Below are positions 17,645 through 25,876 of a stretch of 64,000 nt of DNA, piece by piece. Numbering within the stretch: the stretch's first letter is position 1; each line of letters starts with the position of its first letter. The translations under genes and the position numbers were made by a program. The notes beneath the pieces are model-generated. The model was not told the DNA's origin. It saw only the letters and a list, made by a program, of their open reading frames with translations, and made no database searches. Origin of the DNA: JABCPE02 sp963530295 (GTDB lineage Bacteria; Bacteroidota; Bacteroidia; Flavobacteriales; Weeksellaceae); contig CAUSCF010000002.1 in the NCBI GenBank assembly GCA_963530295.1, positions 80,396 through 144,395 of the forward strand. The letters run 5' to 3'.

Positions 17645-18166
17645 ATGATAGAACGAATCAGAACTTTTTTATCAGATAATCCCATTGAAAATATTGAAAC
17701 TTTTTTTGATAATGAAAATATTTTTTGGGTAGACTGGAGAGAATATGATGAAGATATCGTGAGCTATGTCAATGATGAGCTGAGTGAAGCAGACCAAATA
17801 GAATGGAAAACCATCCCTTCTGAAAAGGAAGGCACACTAGATACCGTTATCCTAAAAAAAGATGAAAAAGAAGCAGTTATCCCATATGATGAAGACAAAT
17901 GGGATAGAGATACGACATTAAAATCTATCGGAAAATTCATCGATGATAAATACAAACTCTGCTGGTTCAAACCTTCTTTGGGTGGCGATACACTTAGTTT
18001 TGTGGTTATAGGAAATGAAGACTGGGAGAAACTATCCGCTGAATTTGGAGAGGAAAAACTAAAATTTTACTTCTCGCCTGTGACCGAAGAAAACGCAATG
18101 TTCAACCTATCAATGGACCAAGTCTTCTCACTTATAGAATCAAGAGAGAAAAACAATCCTAACTAA
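17645..18166 (+). CDS. Conserved acidic cytoplasmic protein of unknown function
   Basis: 173 residues, no signal peptide or membrane segment, strongly acidic, with aromatic-rich motifs (NIFWVDWREYDED, KLCWFKPSLGGDTLSF, KLKFYFSPVTEENAMFN). I do not recognise the family. A -7 box TATATTTG at 17621-17628 gives a short leader before the ATG. It lies 18 bases upstream of lepB and may be co-transcribed with it. Confidence 0.7.
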   Translation: MIERIRTFLSDNPIENIETFFDNENIFWVDWREYDEDIVSYVNDELSEADQIEWKTIPSEKEGTLDTVILKKDEKEAVIPYDEDKWDRDTTLKSIGKFIDDKYKLCWFKPSLGGDTLSFVVIGNEDWEKLSAEFGEEKLKFYFSPVTEENAMFNLSMDQVFSLIESREKNNPN

Positions 18167-18184
18167 ATCTACAAAATATTCAAA

Positions 18185-19840
18185 ATGGAATACTTACTAA
18201 CTTATTCATTATACATTCTCATTCTCAGTGCATTATTGGGAATTTCCACTTGGAATTTATTTAAGAAAATGGGATACAATCCGCTATTTGCATTTGTCCC
18301 GTTTTATAACTATTTCATCATTCTTAAAGAAACCAAAAGACCAAAATGGTGGGTTGTTCTGACCTATTTCCCTATCGTGGGAACGGTGATGATTTCTGTT
18401 TTTCATTTGTTTTTAATGGAAAGATTCGGAAAGACCAGCTTTGGACAAAAATTTTTGACAATCGCGCTGCCTTTTGTTTATTTGGCCGTTGTCAATTACT
18501 CCTCCTCTACTGAGCTTGTAGATGAAGAAGACATTGATGAAGAGGAAATTAAAAAGGATTCTTTCTGGAGTTCTATCACTTATGCTACTGTTTTTGCTAC
18601 GCTGATACATACTTTCTCTTTCCAGCCTTTCGGTATTCCGACAGGGTCTATGGAGAGAACGCTTTTAGTGGGAGATTTTCTCTTTGTTAATAAACTAAAA
18701 TATGGACTTAGGCTACCTATGAGACCTTTGGCGGTGCCGTTTTTACAATCTACCCTATTTGACAGAGCAAAAGACGGCAACCCTAAAAACGACCCTAAAT
18801 CTTATGTAGAAAGCGTCAAATTACCATATTTCCGTCTTCCTGCATTTAGCAATGTTGAGAGAAATGACATCGTGGTGTTCAACTACCCTGGCGATAGCGT
18901 TCATACATCTATTGACAGAAAAGATCCATATGTAAAAAGAGCTGTGGCTGTGGCAGGAGATGTATTAGAAATAAAAGCTGGAAAACTCTTTATAAATGGA
19001 AAGCCAGAGCAAAAAATGGGCGATGCAGAAATTCAGCAGGCCTATAATGTCAATGCAAAAACCCAGCTGGACATTCCTCATCTATACCAAAATGTAGGTT
19101 TCCTTCCCGTGAGAGAATTCCAAACATCTGATGGATTTTCATACTCTTTCAGTGGGCTTACACCTACTTTGGCTGAAGAAATCAAGGAAATCCCTGGCGT
19201 AACCTCTGTAGAGCTTTCCATTGAACCAAAGGGAATTCAGGATATTTCTATGCATCTTAACCTGAAAAAATCCCAAGAGGAACAGCGAATCATCTATACT
19301 GACAAAGTAGATATTTCCAATACCATTTTCCCAATGAATAAAGACTGGAATAAGGACTGGTATGGACCTATCAAAATCCCTAAAAAAGGCGACATCATAG
19401 ACATCAACCTCGAAACAATACCGATGTACAGCAAACTGATAAGAGAATACGAAAACAATATCTTAGAAGTAAAAGGAAACCAAATTTTCATCAATAAAGT
19501 AGCCACTGACAAATACGAAGTCAAACAAAACTACTATTTCATGATGGGAGACAATAGAGATGCTTCATTGGATTCCAGATATTTCGGATTTGTTCCAGAA
19601 ACCCACATCATGGGATCGCCTATGTTCACTTGGCTGAGTTTAGAAGGTTCTTTCACAGATAATAATTCTTCTTACCAAGCCAATGGCTGGCGTATACGCT
19701 GGGATAGAATGTTCAAAGCAACTAACACTGGCGAAGCCAACAAAACCTCTTATTGGTGGGTAGCAGCCATACTGATGGGTATTTTCTTCGGATGGGACTA
19801 CATCATGAAGTTTGTTAAGAGAAAGAAAAATGAAGAATAA
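18185..19840 (+). CDS. lepB: Signal peptidase I (large flavobacterial form)
   Basis: 551 residues, about twice the size of many bacterial enzymes because of an N-terminal multi-helix membrane region (about residues 5-105) and a long insertion between the catalytic boxes. Catalytic Ser155 lies in PTGSMERTL, general-base Lys251 in YVKRAVAVAGD, and the late box is GDNRDASLDSRYFGFVP. A further transmembrane helix and a basic tail end the protein. It cleaves the signal peptides of the many exported proteins seen here. A terminator follows at 19847-19874. Confidence 0.96.
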   Translation: MEYLLTYSLYILILSALLGISTWNLFKKMGYNPLFAFVPFYNYFIILKETKRPKWWVVLTYFPIVGTVMISVFHLFLMERFGKTSFGQKFLTIALPFVYLAVVNYSSSTELVDEEDIDEEEIKKDSFWSSITYATVFATLIHTFSFQPFGIPTGSMERTLLVGDFLFVNKLKYGLRLPMRPLAVPFLQSTLFDRAKDGNPKNDPKSYVESVKLPYFRLPAFSNVERNDIVVFNYPGDSVHTSIDRKDPYVKRAVAVAGDVLEIKAGKLFINGKPEQKMGDAEIQQAYNVNAKTQLDIPHLYQNVGFLPVREFQTSDGFSYSFSGLTPTLAEEIKEIPGVTSVELSIEPKGIQDISMHLNLKKSQEEQRIIYTDKVDISNTIFPMNKDWNKDWYGPIKIPKKGDIIDINLETIPMYSKLIREYENNILEVKGNQIFINKVATDKYEVKQNYYFMMGDNRDASLDSRYFGFVPETHIMGSPMFTWLSLEGSFTDNNSSYQANGWRIRWDRMFKATNTGEANKTSYWWVAAILMGIFFGWDYIMKFVKRKKNEE

Positions 19841-19846
19841 AAACTG

Positions 19847-19874
19847 GGCTGTAAGCGTATGCTTATAGCCTTTT
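19847..19874 (+). terminator. Terminator after lepB
   Basis: 10-bp stem GGCTGTAAGC/GCTTATAGCC (one G-T wobble), 4-base loop, then TTTT. It lies just before rarA. Confidence 0.75.
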
Positions 19875-19885
19875 AATATTGAGAT

Positions 19886-21154
19886 ATGACACCACTTGCA
19901 GAAAAAATGCGCCCTAAAAGCCTTGATGAAGTCATTGGGCAGGAACACCTAACGGGAACCAACGGCACTATCCGAAAAATGCTGGAAAATGATACGCTCA
20001 ATTCGCTCATTTTCTGGGGGCCGCCTGGGACAGGAAAAACTACCCTAGCAGAAATCATCGCAGAGCAGTCAGGGCGAAAATTTTTCAAACTCAATGCCAT
20101 AAGTTCTGGGGTTAAAGATGTCCGCGAAATCATAGAAGAAACCAAAAAACAAAATCTATTCAGCGGAAAAAGCCCTATTCTTTTCATTGATGAAATTCAT
20201 CGGTTCAATAAAACCCAGCAGGACAGCCTACTCCACGCTGTAGAAAAAGGCTGGGTAGTCCTCATCGGTGCTACTACGGAAAACCCTAGTTTTGAGGTTG
20301 TTGCGGCGCTACTCTCCCGCTGTCAGGTTTATACTCTGAAATCTCTTTCTTACGAAAAACTGGAAGAACTGCTAAAATCAGCATTAAATCAATACAATTC
20401 TGAATTTCAGTCTAATTTTAAAATCAAAGAAAGCAAAGCCTTTATACAATATTCTGGCGGAGATGCCCGAAAACTCATCAATGGGCTGGAAATCGTTCTC
20501 AATCAGTTTTTGAAAGACAAAAACAAAGAAATTACCAGCGAAGAAATTCTCTCTGTTTTACAAGAAAATATGGTTCTCTACGACAAGAATGGAGAACAGC
20601 ACTACGACATCATTTCAGCCTTTATAAAGTCTATCCGCGGTTCAGACCCAAACGCCGCGGTCTACTGGCTCGCGAGAATGCTGGCAGGAGGAGAAGACAT
20701 CAAATTCATCGCCCGAAGGATGCTCATTTCTGCTTCAGAGGATATAGGTATTGCCAATCCTAACGCCCTCACAGTGGCTACTCAGTGCTTTCAGGCAGTG
20801 AATGTCATCGGCAATCCTGAAGCCAGAATTATCCTAAGCGAATGCGCTGTATATTTGGCTGTTTCACCGAAAAGTAACTCTTCTTATTTAGCTATAAATG
20901 AAGCTTTGTCTTTTGTAAAGAAAACAGGAAATCTGCCCGTGCCTCTGCACCTGCGCAATGCGCCTACCAAACTGATGAAAGATATGAACTACGGCAAAAA
21001 CTACCAATATGCGCATGATTACAAAGAAGGTTTCGTAGAGCAGGAATTTTTGCCAGAGGAAATAAGTGGAACCAAATTTTACGAGCCAAAACAAAATGCC
21101 ACAGAGCAAAAAATTTTGGAAGAATTAAAGAAAAAATGGAAAAAATATTACTAA
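19886..21154 (+). CDS. rarA: RarA/MgsA-type AAA+ ATPase (replication-associated recombination protein A)
   Basis: 422 residues. The opening PLAEKMRPKSLDEVIGQEHL is characteristic of the family. Walker A FWGPPGTGKTT, Walker B LFIDEIHRFNK, sensor 1 GATTENPSFEV and an arginine-finger region are present, followed by the tetramerisation and SSB-related C-terminal part (VYWLARMLAGGEDIKFIARR). It acts at stalled replication forks. Start ATG at 19886, directly after the lepB terminator. Confidence 0.95.
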   Translation: MTPLAEKMRPKSLDEVIGQEHLTGTNGTIRKMLENDTLNSLIFWGPPGTGKTTLAEIIAEQSGRKFFKLNAISSGVKDVREIIEETKKQNLFSGKSPILFIDEIHRFNKTQQDSLLHAVEKGWVVLIGATTENPSFEVVAALLSRCQVYTLKSLSYEKLEELLKSALNQYNSEFQSNFKIKESKAFIQYSGGDARKLINGLEIVLNQFLKDKNKEITSEEILSVLQENMVLYDKNGEQHYDIISAFIKSIRGSDPNAAVYWLARMLAGGEDIKFIARRMLISASEDIGIANPNALTVATQCFQAVNVIGNPEARIILSECAVYLAVSPKSNSSYLAINEALSFVKKTGNLPVPLHLRNAPTKLMKDMNYGKNYQYAHDYKEGFVEQEFLPEEISGTKFYEPKQNATEQKILEELKKKWKKYY

Positions 21155-21196
21155 CCTCATCTTTTCTATTTTATATAAAATTCCAAACCAAAAACC

Positions 21197-21227
21197 TTTG
21201 TAAAAAACAAAAAATTGTCTACCTTTA
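21197..21227 (+). promoter_or_regulatory. Promoter of gcvP
   Basis: TTTG (21197-21200), 19-base spacer, TACCTTTA (21220-21227); one mismatch to TAnnTTTG. It leaves a leader of about 35 bases. No glycine riboswitch-like structure fits in this space. Confidence 0.5.
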
Positions 21228-21266
21228 CCACAAACTAAGTTTCAACCTTATACCCAATAATAACTT

Positions 21267-24122
21267 ATGAACACATCAGAATTTGTAAACAGACACATCA
21301 GCCTCAATGAAACGAACAAAAACGAAATGCTGAAAAAAGTAGGCGTTTCCAGCATTGATGAACTGATCTCTCAGACTATTCCACATTCTATCCGATTACA
21401 AAAAGATTTAAGCATTTCAGAACCTCTGTCCGAGTTTGAAATGCTTTCTCATTCTAAAGAACTAGCTTCTGAAAATCAGCAGTTTGACTCTTACATTGGA
21501 CTAGGATACCACCCTGCTATTCTTCCAGCTGTCATTCAGCGAAATATTTTGGAAAATCCTAGCTGGTATACAGCTTACACGCCTTACCAAGCGGAGATTT
21601 CACAGGGAAGATTAGAGGCACTGCTGAACTATCAGACTATGATAGTGAGCCTTACAGGTTTCCCATTAGCAAACGCTTCCCTTTTGGATGAAGGAACTGC
21701 AGCTGCCGAAGCTATGCACATGTTCTTCTCAAACAGAACAAAGGAACAAAAAAACGCAGGAGCAAATAAATTTTTCATTTCTGATGATGTTCTTCCTCAA
21801 ACAATCGCCGTGCTGAAAACCAGAGCGGAAGGATTAGGAATAGAAATTACCGTAGGAAAACATAATGGAAGTTTAGATAATTCTTATTTCGGAGCTTTAC
21901 TTCAATATCCTACTAAAATAGGCGTTATAGAGGATTACACAGAAATTATAAAATCTCTGAAAGAACAAAATATTCAAGTCGTTTTAGCGTGTGATTTATT
22001 GGCTTTAGTTATGCTAAAATCTCCTGCGCAGCTCGATGCTGACTGTGCTGTCGGGACTTCCCAGAGATTCGGTATTCCTATGGGATACGGTGGGCCGCAC
22101 GCCGCTTTCTACGCTTGTAAAGACGAATACAAAAGAGAAATCCCTGGCCGTATCATAGGAGTTTCACAGGATATGTATGGAAAGAGAGCGCTCAGAATGG
22201 CTTTGCAGACCAGAGAACAGCACATCAAGCGTGAAAAAGCGACTTCCAACATCTGTACGGCGCAGGTTCTTCTGGCGGTGATGGCAGGAATGTACGCTGT
22301 CTATCACGGAGAAGCAGGACTTAAACACATTGCAGGACAGATACATTTTAAAACTAATGCTTTGCGAGATGCTTTAGCTGAACTGGGCTACGAGGTTGAA
22401 AACAATCCAAGTTTTGACACAGTAAGATTTAAACTTAGTGAAGACAAAAAACAGTCTTTGAAAACATTGATGGAAAACCACAAAATCAACCTAAATTATT
22501 TCGAAAATGATTTTGTGAGCATTGCCCTTAATGAAGCTACTACAAATAAAAAACTCCAAAAATTAGCAGATGCTTTTGCTGAATTTGTCGGTAAAAATGC
22601 TGTTAAGATTAATTTAAAAGAGCAAATCACCCTTCCTAGCAGTCTTCTAAGAACTGACAAAGTCCTAGTAGAAGAGGTTTTCCATAAATACCACACAGAG
22701 ACAGAACTGATGCGATACATCAAAAAACTGGAGAGAAAAGACATTTCTCTTACGCATTCTATGATTTCGCTTGGTTCTTGTACGATGAAGCTGAATGCTG
22801 CTACAGAAATGCTTCCTCTGTCTTGGCCTGAATGGGGAAATATCCACCCTTTCGTGCCGATGGAACAGGCAAAAGGCTACCAAAAACTAATCAAAGAATT
22901 AGAAAAAGATTTAGCCGAAATCACAGGTTTTGCAGGGACTTCCCTACAGCCTAATTCTGGTGCACAGGGCGAATACGCAGGACTAATGGTAATCCGCGAA
23001 TACCTAAAACACAAAGGCGAAGGGCATAGAGACATCGTCCTTATTCCGCAGTCTGCACACGGTACGAATCCCGCTTCGGCTATCGTAGCAGGACTAAAAG
23101 TAGTTGTGGTAAAAAATCTAGAAAACGGACAGATTGATTTTGAAGATTTAAAAGCAAAAGTAGAACAACACAAAGAAAATCTGGCGGCATTCATGATTAC
23201 ATATCCGTCTACTTATGGTTTCTTTGACAATAATGTTACAGATATTATCAATCTAATCCATGCCAACGGCGGACAGGTGTACATGGATGGCGCTAATATG
23301 AACGCTCAGGTTGGATTTACCAGCCCAGGGCATATCGGTGCGGATGTGTGTCACCTAAACTTACATAAAACCTTTGCTATCCCTCATGGCGGCGGCGGAC
23401 CTGGTGTAGGGCCTATTTGTGTAGCGAAACATTTGGTTCCGTTCTTACCTTCGAATCCAAATGTTAAAATCGGTTCAGAGCACTCTATCGATGCTATTTC
23501 TTCTGCTCCGTATGGTTCTGCCCTTGTAGTAAACATCTCCTACGCCTACATCAAAATGCTGGGAACTCAAGGACTAAAAAAAGCCACAGAATACGCTATT
23601 CTAAACGCAAATTACCTAAAAGATGTGCTAAAAGAGCATTATTCTATTTTGTATAGCAATGAAAATGAAAGAGTGGCACACGAATGTATCGTGGATTTCC
23701 GACCATTCAAAACCTATGGTATAGAAGTGGGCGATATTGCGAAAAGACTGATGGACTACGGATTCCACGCACCTACGGTATCTTTCCCTGTAGCTGGAAC
23801 CCTTATGATAGAGCCTACCGAATCCGAAAGCAAGGAGGAACTTGATAGATTCGCGGAAGCTTTGATAAACATCAAATATGAAATTGATGAAATAGCAAAC
23901 GGCAAAGCTGACAAGGAAAACAATGTCTTGAAAAATGCACCTCATACGGAACAACTGGTAATCTCTGATGCATGGGACAAACCATACAGCCGAGAAAAAG
24001 CAGCATATCCTCTAGAATGGATAAGAGAGAACAAGTTCTTCGCTTCTGTTTCTCGTGTAGATGATGCCTATGGAGACAGAAATCTAATCTGTACCTGTGC
24101 TCCTACTGAGTCTTATGCATAG
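21267..24122 (+). CDS. gcvP: Glycine dehydrogenase (decarboxylating), P protein
   Basis: 951 residues, the fused single-chain P protein with an alpha-like N-terminal half and a beta-like C-terminal half. The PLP-binding lysine is in HLNLHKTFAIPHGGGGPGVG; SAHGTNPASA and SLGSCTMKLNAA are further family signatures. It decarboxylates glycine and loads the aminomethyl group on H protein. Monocistronic by context. The partner gcvT is at 11831-12913 in a different operon. Confidence 0.97.
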   Translation: MNTSEFVNRHISLNETNKNEMLKKVGVSSIDELISQTIPHSIRLQKDLSISEPLSEFEMLSHSKELASENQQFDSYIGLGYHPAILPAVIQRNILENPSWYTAYTPYQAEISQGRLEALLNYQTMIVSLTGFPLANASLLDEGTAAAEAMHMFFSNRTKEQKNAGANKFFISDDVLPQTIAVLKTRAEGLGIEITVGKHNGSLDNSYFGALLQYPTKIGVIEDYTEIIKSLKEQNIQVVLACDLLALVMLKSPAQLDADCAVGTSQRFGIPMGYGGPHAAFYACKDEYKREIPGRIIGVSQDMYGKRALRMALQTREQHIKREKATSNICTAQVLLAVMAGMYAVYHGEAGLKHIAGQIHFKTNALRDALAELGYEVENNPSFDTVRFKLSEDKKQSLKTLMENHKINLNYFENDFVSIALNEATTNKKLQKLADAFAEFVGKNAVKINLKEQITLPSSLLRTDKVLVEEVFHKYHTETELMRYIKKLERKDISLTHSMISLGSCTMKLNAATEMLPLSWPEWGNIHPFVPMEQAKGYQKLIKELEKDLAEITGFAGTSLQPNSGAQGEYAGLMVIREYLKHKGEGHRDIVLIPQSAHGTNPASAIVAGLKVVVVKNLENGQIDFEDLKAKVEQHKENLAAFMITYPSTYGFFDNNVTDIINLIHANGGQVYMDGANMNAQVGFTSPGHIGADVCHLNLHKTFAIPHGGGGPGVGPICVAKHLVPFLPSNPNVKIGSEHSIDAISSAPYGSALVVNISYAYIKMLGTQGLKKATEYAILNANYLKDVLKEHYSILYSNENERVAHECIVDFRPFKTYGIEVGDIAKRLMDYGFHAPTVSFPVAGTLMIEPTESESKEELDRFAEALINIKYEIDEIANGKADKENNVLKNAPHTEQLVISDAWDKPYSREKAAYPLEWIRENKFFASVSRVDDAYGDRNLICTCAPTESYA

Positions 24123-24206
24123 AAAAAAGCTGTTAATGATATTATTATCCTCTATTGGTATAATTTTTGAGAATCATTAAAAACAAAAAAAAATTTAATT
24201 TTTAAA

Positions 24207-24623
24207 ATGAAAAAGTTTTTATCAAAAAGAAGTATTTTAGTGGGTGCACTTGCATTAGTTTTAGGGTTTATCGTTTCTTCTTGTTCTAGGGATAAAGATG
24301 ATGATGCCATATACACGGCTAAACTGCAGGTTCAATATCAAGGTAATAATTCTATTAACGGCTCTGTAACCTATAGAGATGCCAATGGAAACAAGAGAAA
24401 AATATATCTGAGAAGTGGAATGTCAGAAAGTATTTCTTTTGAAGTAAATAAAGGATTTAAATCTTTTGTAGAAGTAAAAGCTACTGACATTTATGGTAAT
24501 CTATTTGTAAAATGGACAGTAACTAAAACATACACAGGAGCTAGAGTTCAGAACTGGAGTACGAGTTTCACTTCTTACACAGGACAGAACTTTACGGATT
24601 CTTACAAAGAGACTGTAAAATAG
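24207..24623 (+). CDS. Small lipoprotein of unknown function
   Basis: 138 residues. Lipoprotein signal with Cys26 (FIVSSC) after a basic start, then an Asp-rich spacer (SRDKDDD) common in surface-exposed Bacteroidota lipoproteins. The mature part is a small beta-rich domain (about residues 35-135) with alternating polar/aromatic strands and GNNSINGSVTYRDANGN. No known family recognised. 84 bases after gcvP, no clear promoter found. A strong hairpin follows. Confidence 0.7.
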   Translation: MKKFLSKRSILVGALALVLGFIVSSCSRDKDDDAIYTAKLQVQYQGNNSINGSVTYRDANGNKRKIYLRSGMSESISFEVNKGFKSFVEVKATDIYGNLFVKWTVTKTYTGARVQNWSTSFTSYTGQNFTDSYKETVK

Positions 24624-24647
24624 TTCTATACATAAGTTTGTAAATTC

Positions 24648-24691
24648 ACTGTAACCAATTCTGTTTTCGTACAATCAGGATTGGTTACAGT
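24648..24691 (+). terminator. Strong hairpin between the lipoprotein gene and oxyR
   Basis: 16-bp stem: ACTGTAACCAAT with ATTGGTTACAGT perfect, plus TCTG/CAGG inside, around a 12-base loop. The 3' flank is AATTTTG, a poor U run, so it may be a terminator, an operator, or both. Its right arm abuts two overlapping -7 boxes (24691-24698 and 24699-24706). Confidence 0.55.
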
Positions 24692-24706
24692 AATTTTGTA
24701 ACTTTG
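24691..24706 (+). promoter_or_regulatory. -7 boxes of the oxyR promoter
   Basis: TAATTTTG (24691-24698) directly followed by TAACTTTG (24699-24706), both fitting TAnnTTTG, 43-51 bases upstream of the oxyR ATG. Upstream TTG elements are at non-ideal spacing, as expected if an activator or autoregulator binds there. Confidence 0.45.
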
Positions 24707-24748
24707 CTTTATTGTAAAATGAGTTTTATATAAAATATTTTTGAAATC

Positions 24749-25693
24749 ATGAACATCCAGCAGTTAGAATACCTCATCGCCGTTGATAAATACAAGCATT
24801 TCGGGAAAGCGGCTTTGGCTTGTCATGTCACACAGCCTACACTCAGTGCGATGATTCAGAAATTAGAAGATGAACTTAGTATAAAAATCTTCGACAGAAC
24901 CACCCATCCCATCCGCACCACTGATGCAGGAGATGAGATTATTTCCTCTGCTAAAGCAGTGTTAGAAAGCATTACAGAACTAAAAAATAAAGCTCATTCA
25001 CTCAATAATGTATTAGCTGGGAAAATCAATCTTGGGATTATTCCTACGGTTTCTGGATTTCTTATTCCAAACGAAATTTTTGATTTTCTAAATCAAAACC
25101 AAAAAATAGAAATGAACATCCACGAAATGAATACCGAAAACATCATAAAATCGCTAAAATCTGGCGAAATAGATGCAGGTATCATTTCCACTCCATATCA
25201 TGAAACAGAAGAATTTTTCAGTGATTTTCTTTTTAATGAAGAACTGCTGATTTATTCCTCTTATGAAAATAAAGATGAATATTTTATAGGTTCTGAGGAT
25301 TTTAATTCAGATAAATTTTGGCTTTTGGAAGAAGGAAACTGTTTGAGAAAACAAATGGAATCCATCTGTCATTTAAAAGAAAACTCACTAAAACCCAAGA
25401 ATTTGGAATTCTCGGCATCCAGCATCAGCACTCTTATAAAAATGGTGGATAAAACAGGAGGTATCACCGTGCTCCCAGAACTTGCCGTGCAGCAGCTCTC
25501 GGAAGAACAGAAGAAAAAAGTTTTCCATTTTAAAAAACCTTTTCCTTCCAGAGAAATCAGCCTCATTTACTACAAACCAACTTATAAACAAAAGATGCTC
25601 AATGAATTTGGGACTTTTATAAAAGATGCTTTATCAAAACATCTTAATTACAATAAAAATCCAAAGGACTTCTCTATTATTGCTCCTCAGTAA
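24749..25693 (+). CDS. oxyR: OxyR-type LysR family hydrogen-peroxide sensor
   Basis: 314 residues. N-terminal winged helix-turn-helix of the LysR family (residues 1-60, with ACHVTQPTLSAMIQKLEDEL), then the two-lobed effector domain. The key evidence is N-C-L-R-K-Q-M-E-S-I-C at 197-207: Cys198 and Cys207 have the C-x8-C spacing of the redox pair Cys199/Cys208 in E. coli OxyR. It therefore probably senses peroxide by disulfide formation. No target gene such as katG or ahpC is adjacent, so it acts at a distance. The hairpin in front of it is a candidate autoregulatory site. Confidence 0.88.
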   Translation: MNIQQLEYLIAVDKYKHFGKAALACHVTQPTLSAMIQKLEDELSIKIFDRTTHPIRTTDAGDEIISSAKAVLESITELKNKAHSLNNVLAGKINLGIIPTVSGFLIPNEIFDFLNQNQKIEMNIHEMNTENIIKSLKSGEIDAGIISTPYHETEEFFSDFLFNEELLIYSSYENKDEYFIGSEDFNSDKFWLLEEGNCLRKQMESICHLKENSLKPKNLEFSASSISTLIKMVDKTGGITVLPELAVQQLSEEQKKKVFHFKKPFPSREISLIYYKPTYKQKMLNEFGTFIKDALSKHLNYNKNPKDFSIIAPQ

Positions 25694-25701
25694 AATTTAA
25701 T

Positions 25702-25732
25702 TTTGAAGTTTAATTTTTTTTATGTAAATTTG
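25702..25732 (+). promoter_or_regulatory. Promoter of metK
   Basis: TTTG (25702-25705), 19-base spacer, TAAATTTG (25725-25732): a perfect consensus match. Transcription start near 25738 gives an untranslated leader of about 138 bases, unusually long for this window. Confidence 0.75.
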
Positions 25733-25742
25733 TTTTTCAAAA

Positions 25743-25806
25743 TTAAGAGGAAAAATTTGTGCTGATTGCAACCTCAATAAAAAATGCTAAAACAGAAATT
25801 CTCTTT
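25743..25806 (+). promoter_or_regulatory. Candidate SAM-II/SAM-V-like riboswitch in the metK leader
   Basis: At the very 5' end of the predicted transcript. The two conserved core segments of SAM-II/SAM-V aptamers are visible: CTGATT (25762-25767) and, after an A-rich stretch, GCTAAA (25786-25791). GAGG (25747-25750) can pair with CCTC (25772-25775), and AATTT (25754-25758) with AAATT (25796-25800). These two helices interlock as an H-type pseudoknot, the SAM-II topology. AAGAG (25745-25749) can instead pair with CTCTT (25801-25805), excluding the first helix, a possible expression switch. The helix placement does not match the textbook alphaproteobacterial form exactly, so this remains a candidate. 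Confidence 0.5.
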
Positions 25807-25876
25807 TTAGTTTCTTTATTTTGGTTTCACAGTTTATATAAATTTTAAAATCTATAACCCAAAAATAAAGAAATTT

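Noticed and set aside
25743..25806. SAM-I riboswitch in front of metK (a GCAACC string is present)
   Set aside because: The multi-stem SAM-I architecture and its terminator do not fit in the available sequence; a SAM-II-like pseudoknot fits better.
25784..25810. Eight-codon ORF (ATG CTA AAA CAG ...) in the metK leader as a leader peptide
   Set aside because: It has no Met run and falls on the GCTAAA core of the riboswitch candidate; coincidence is more likely.
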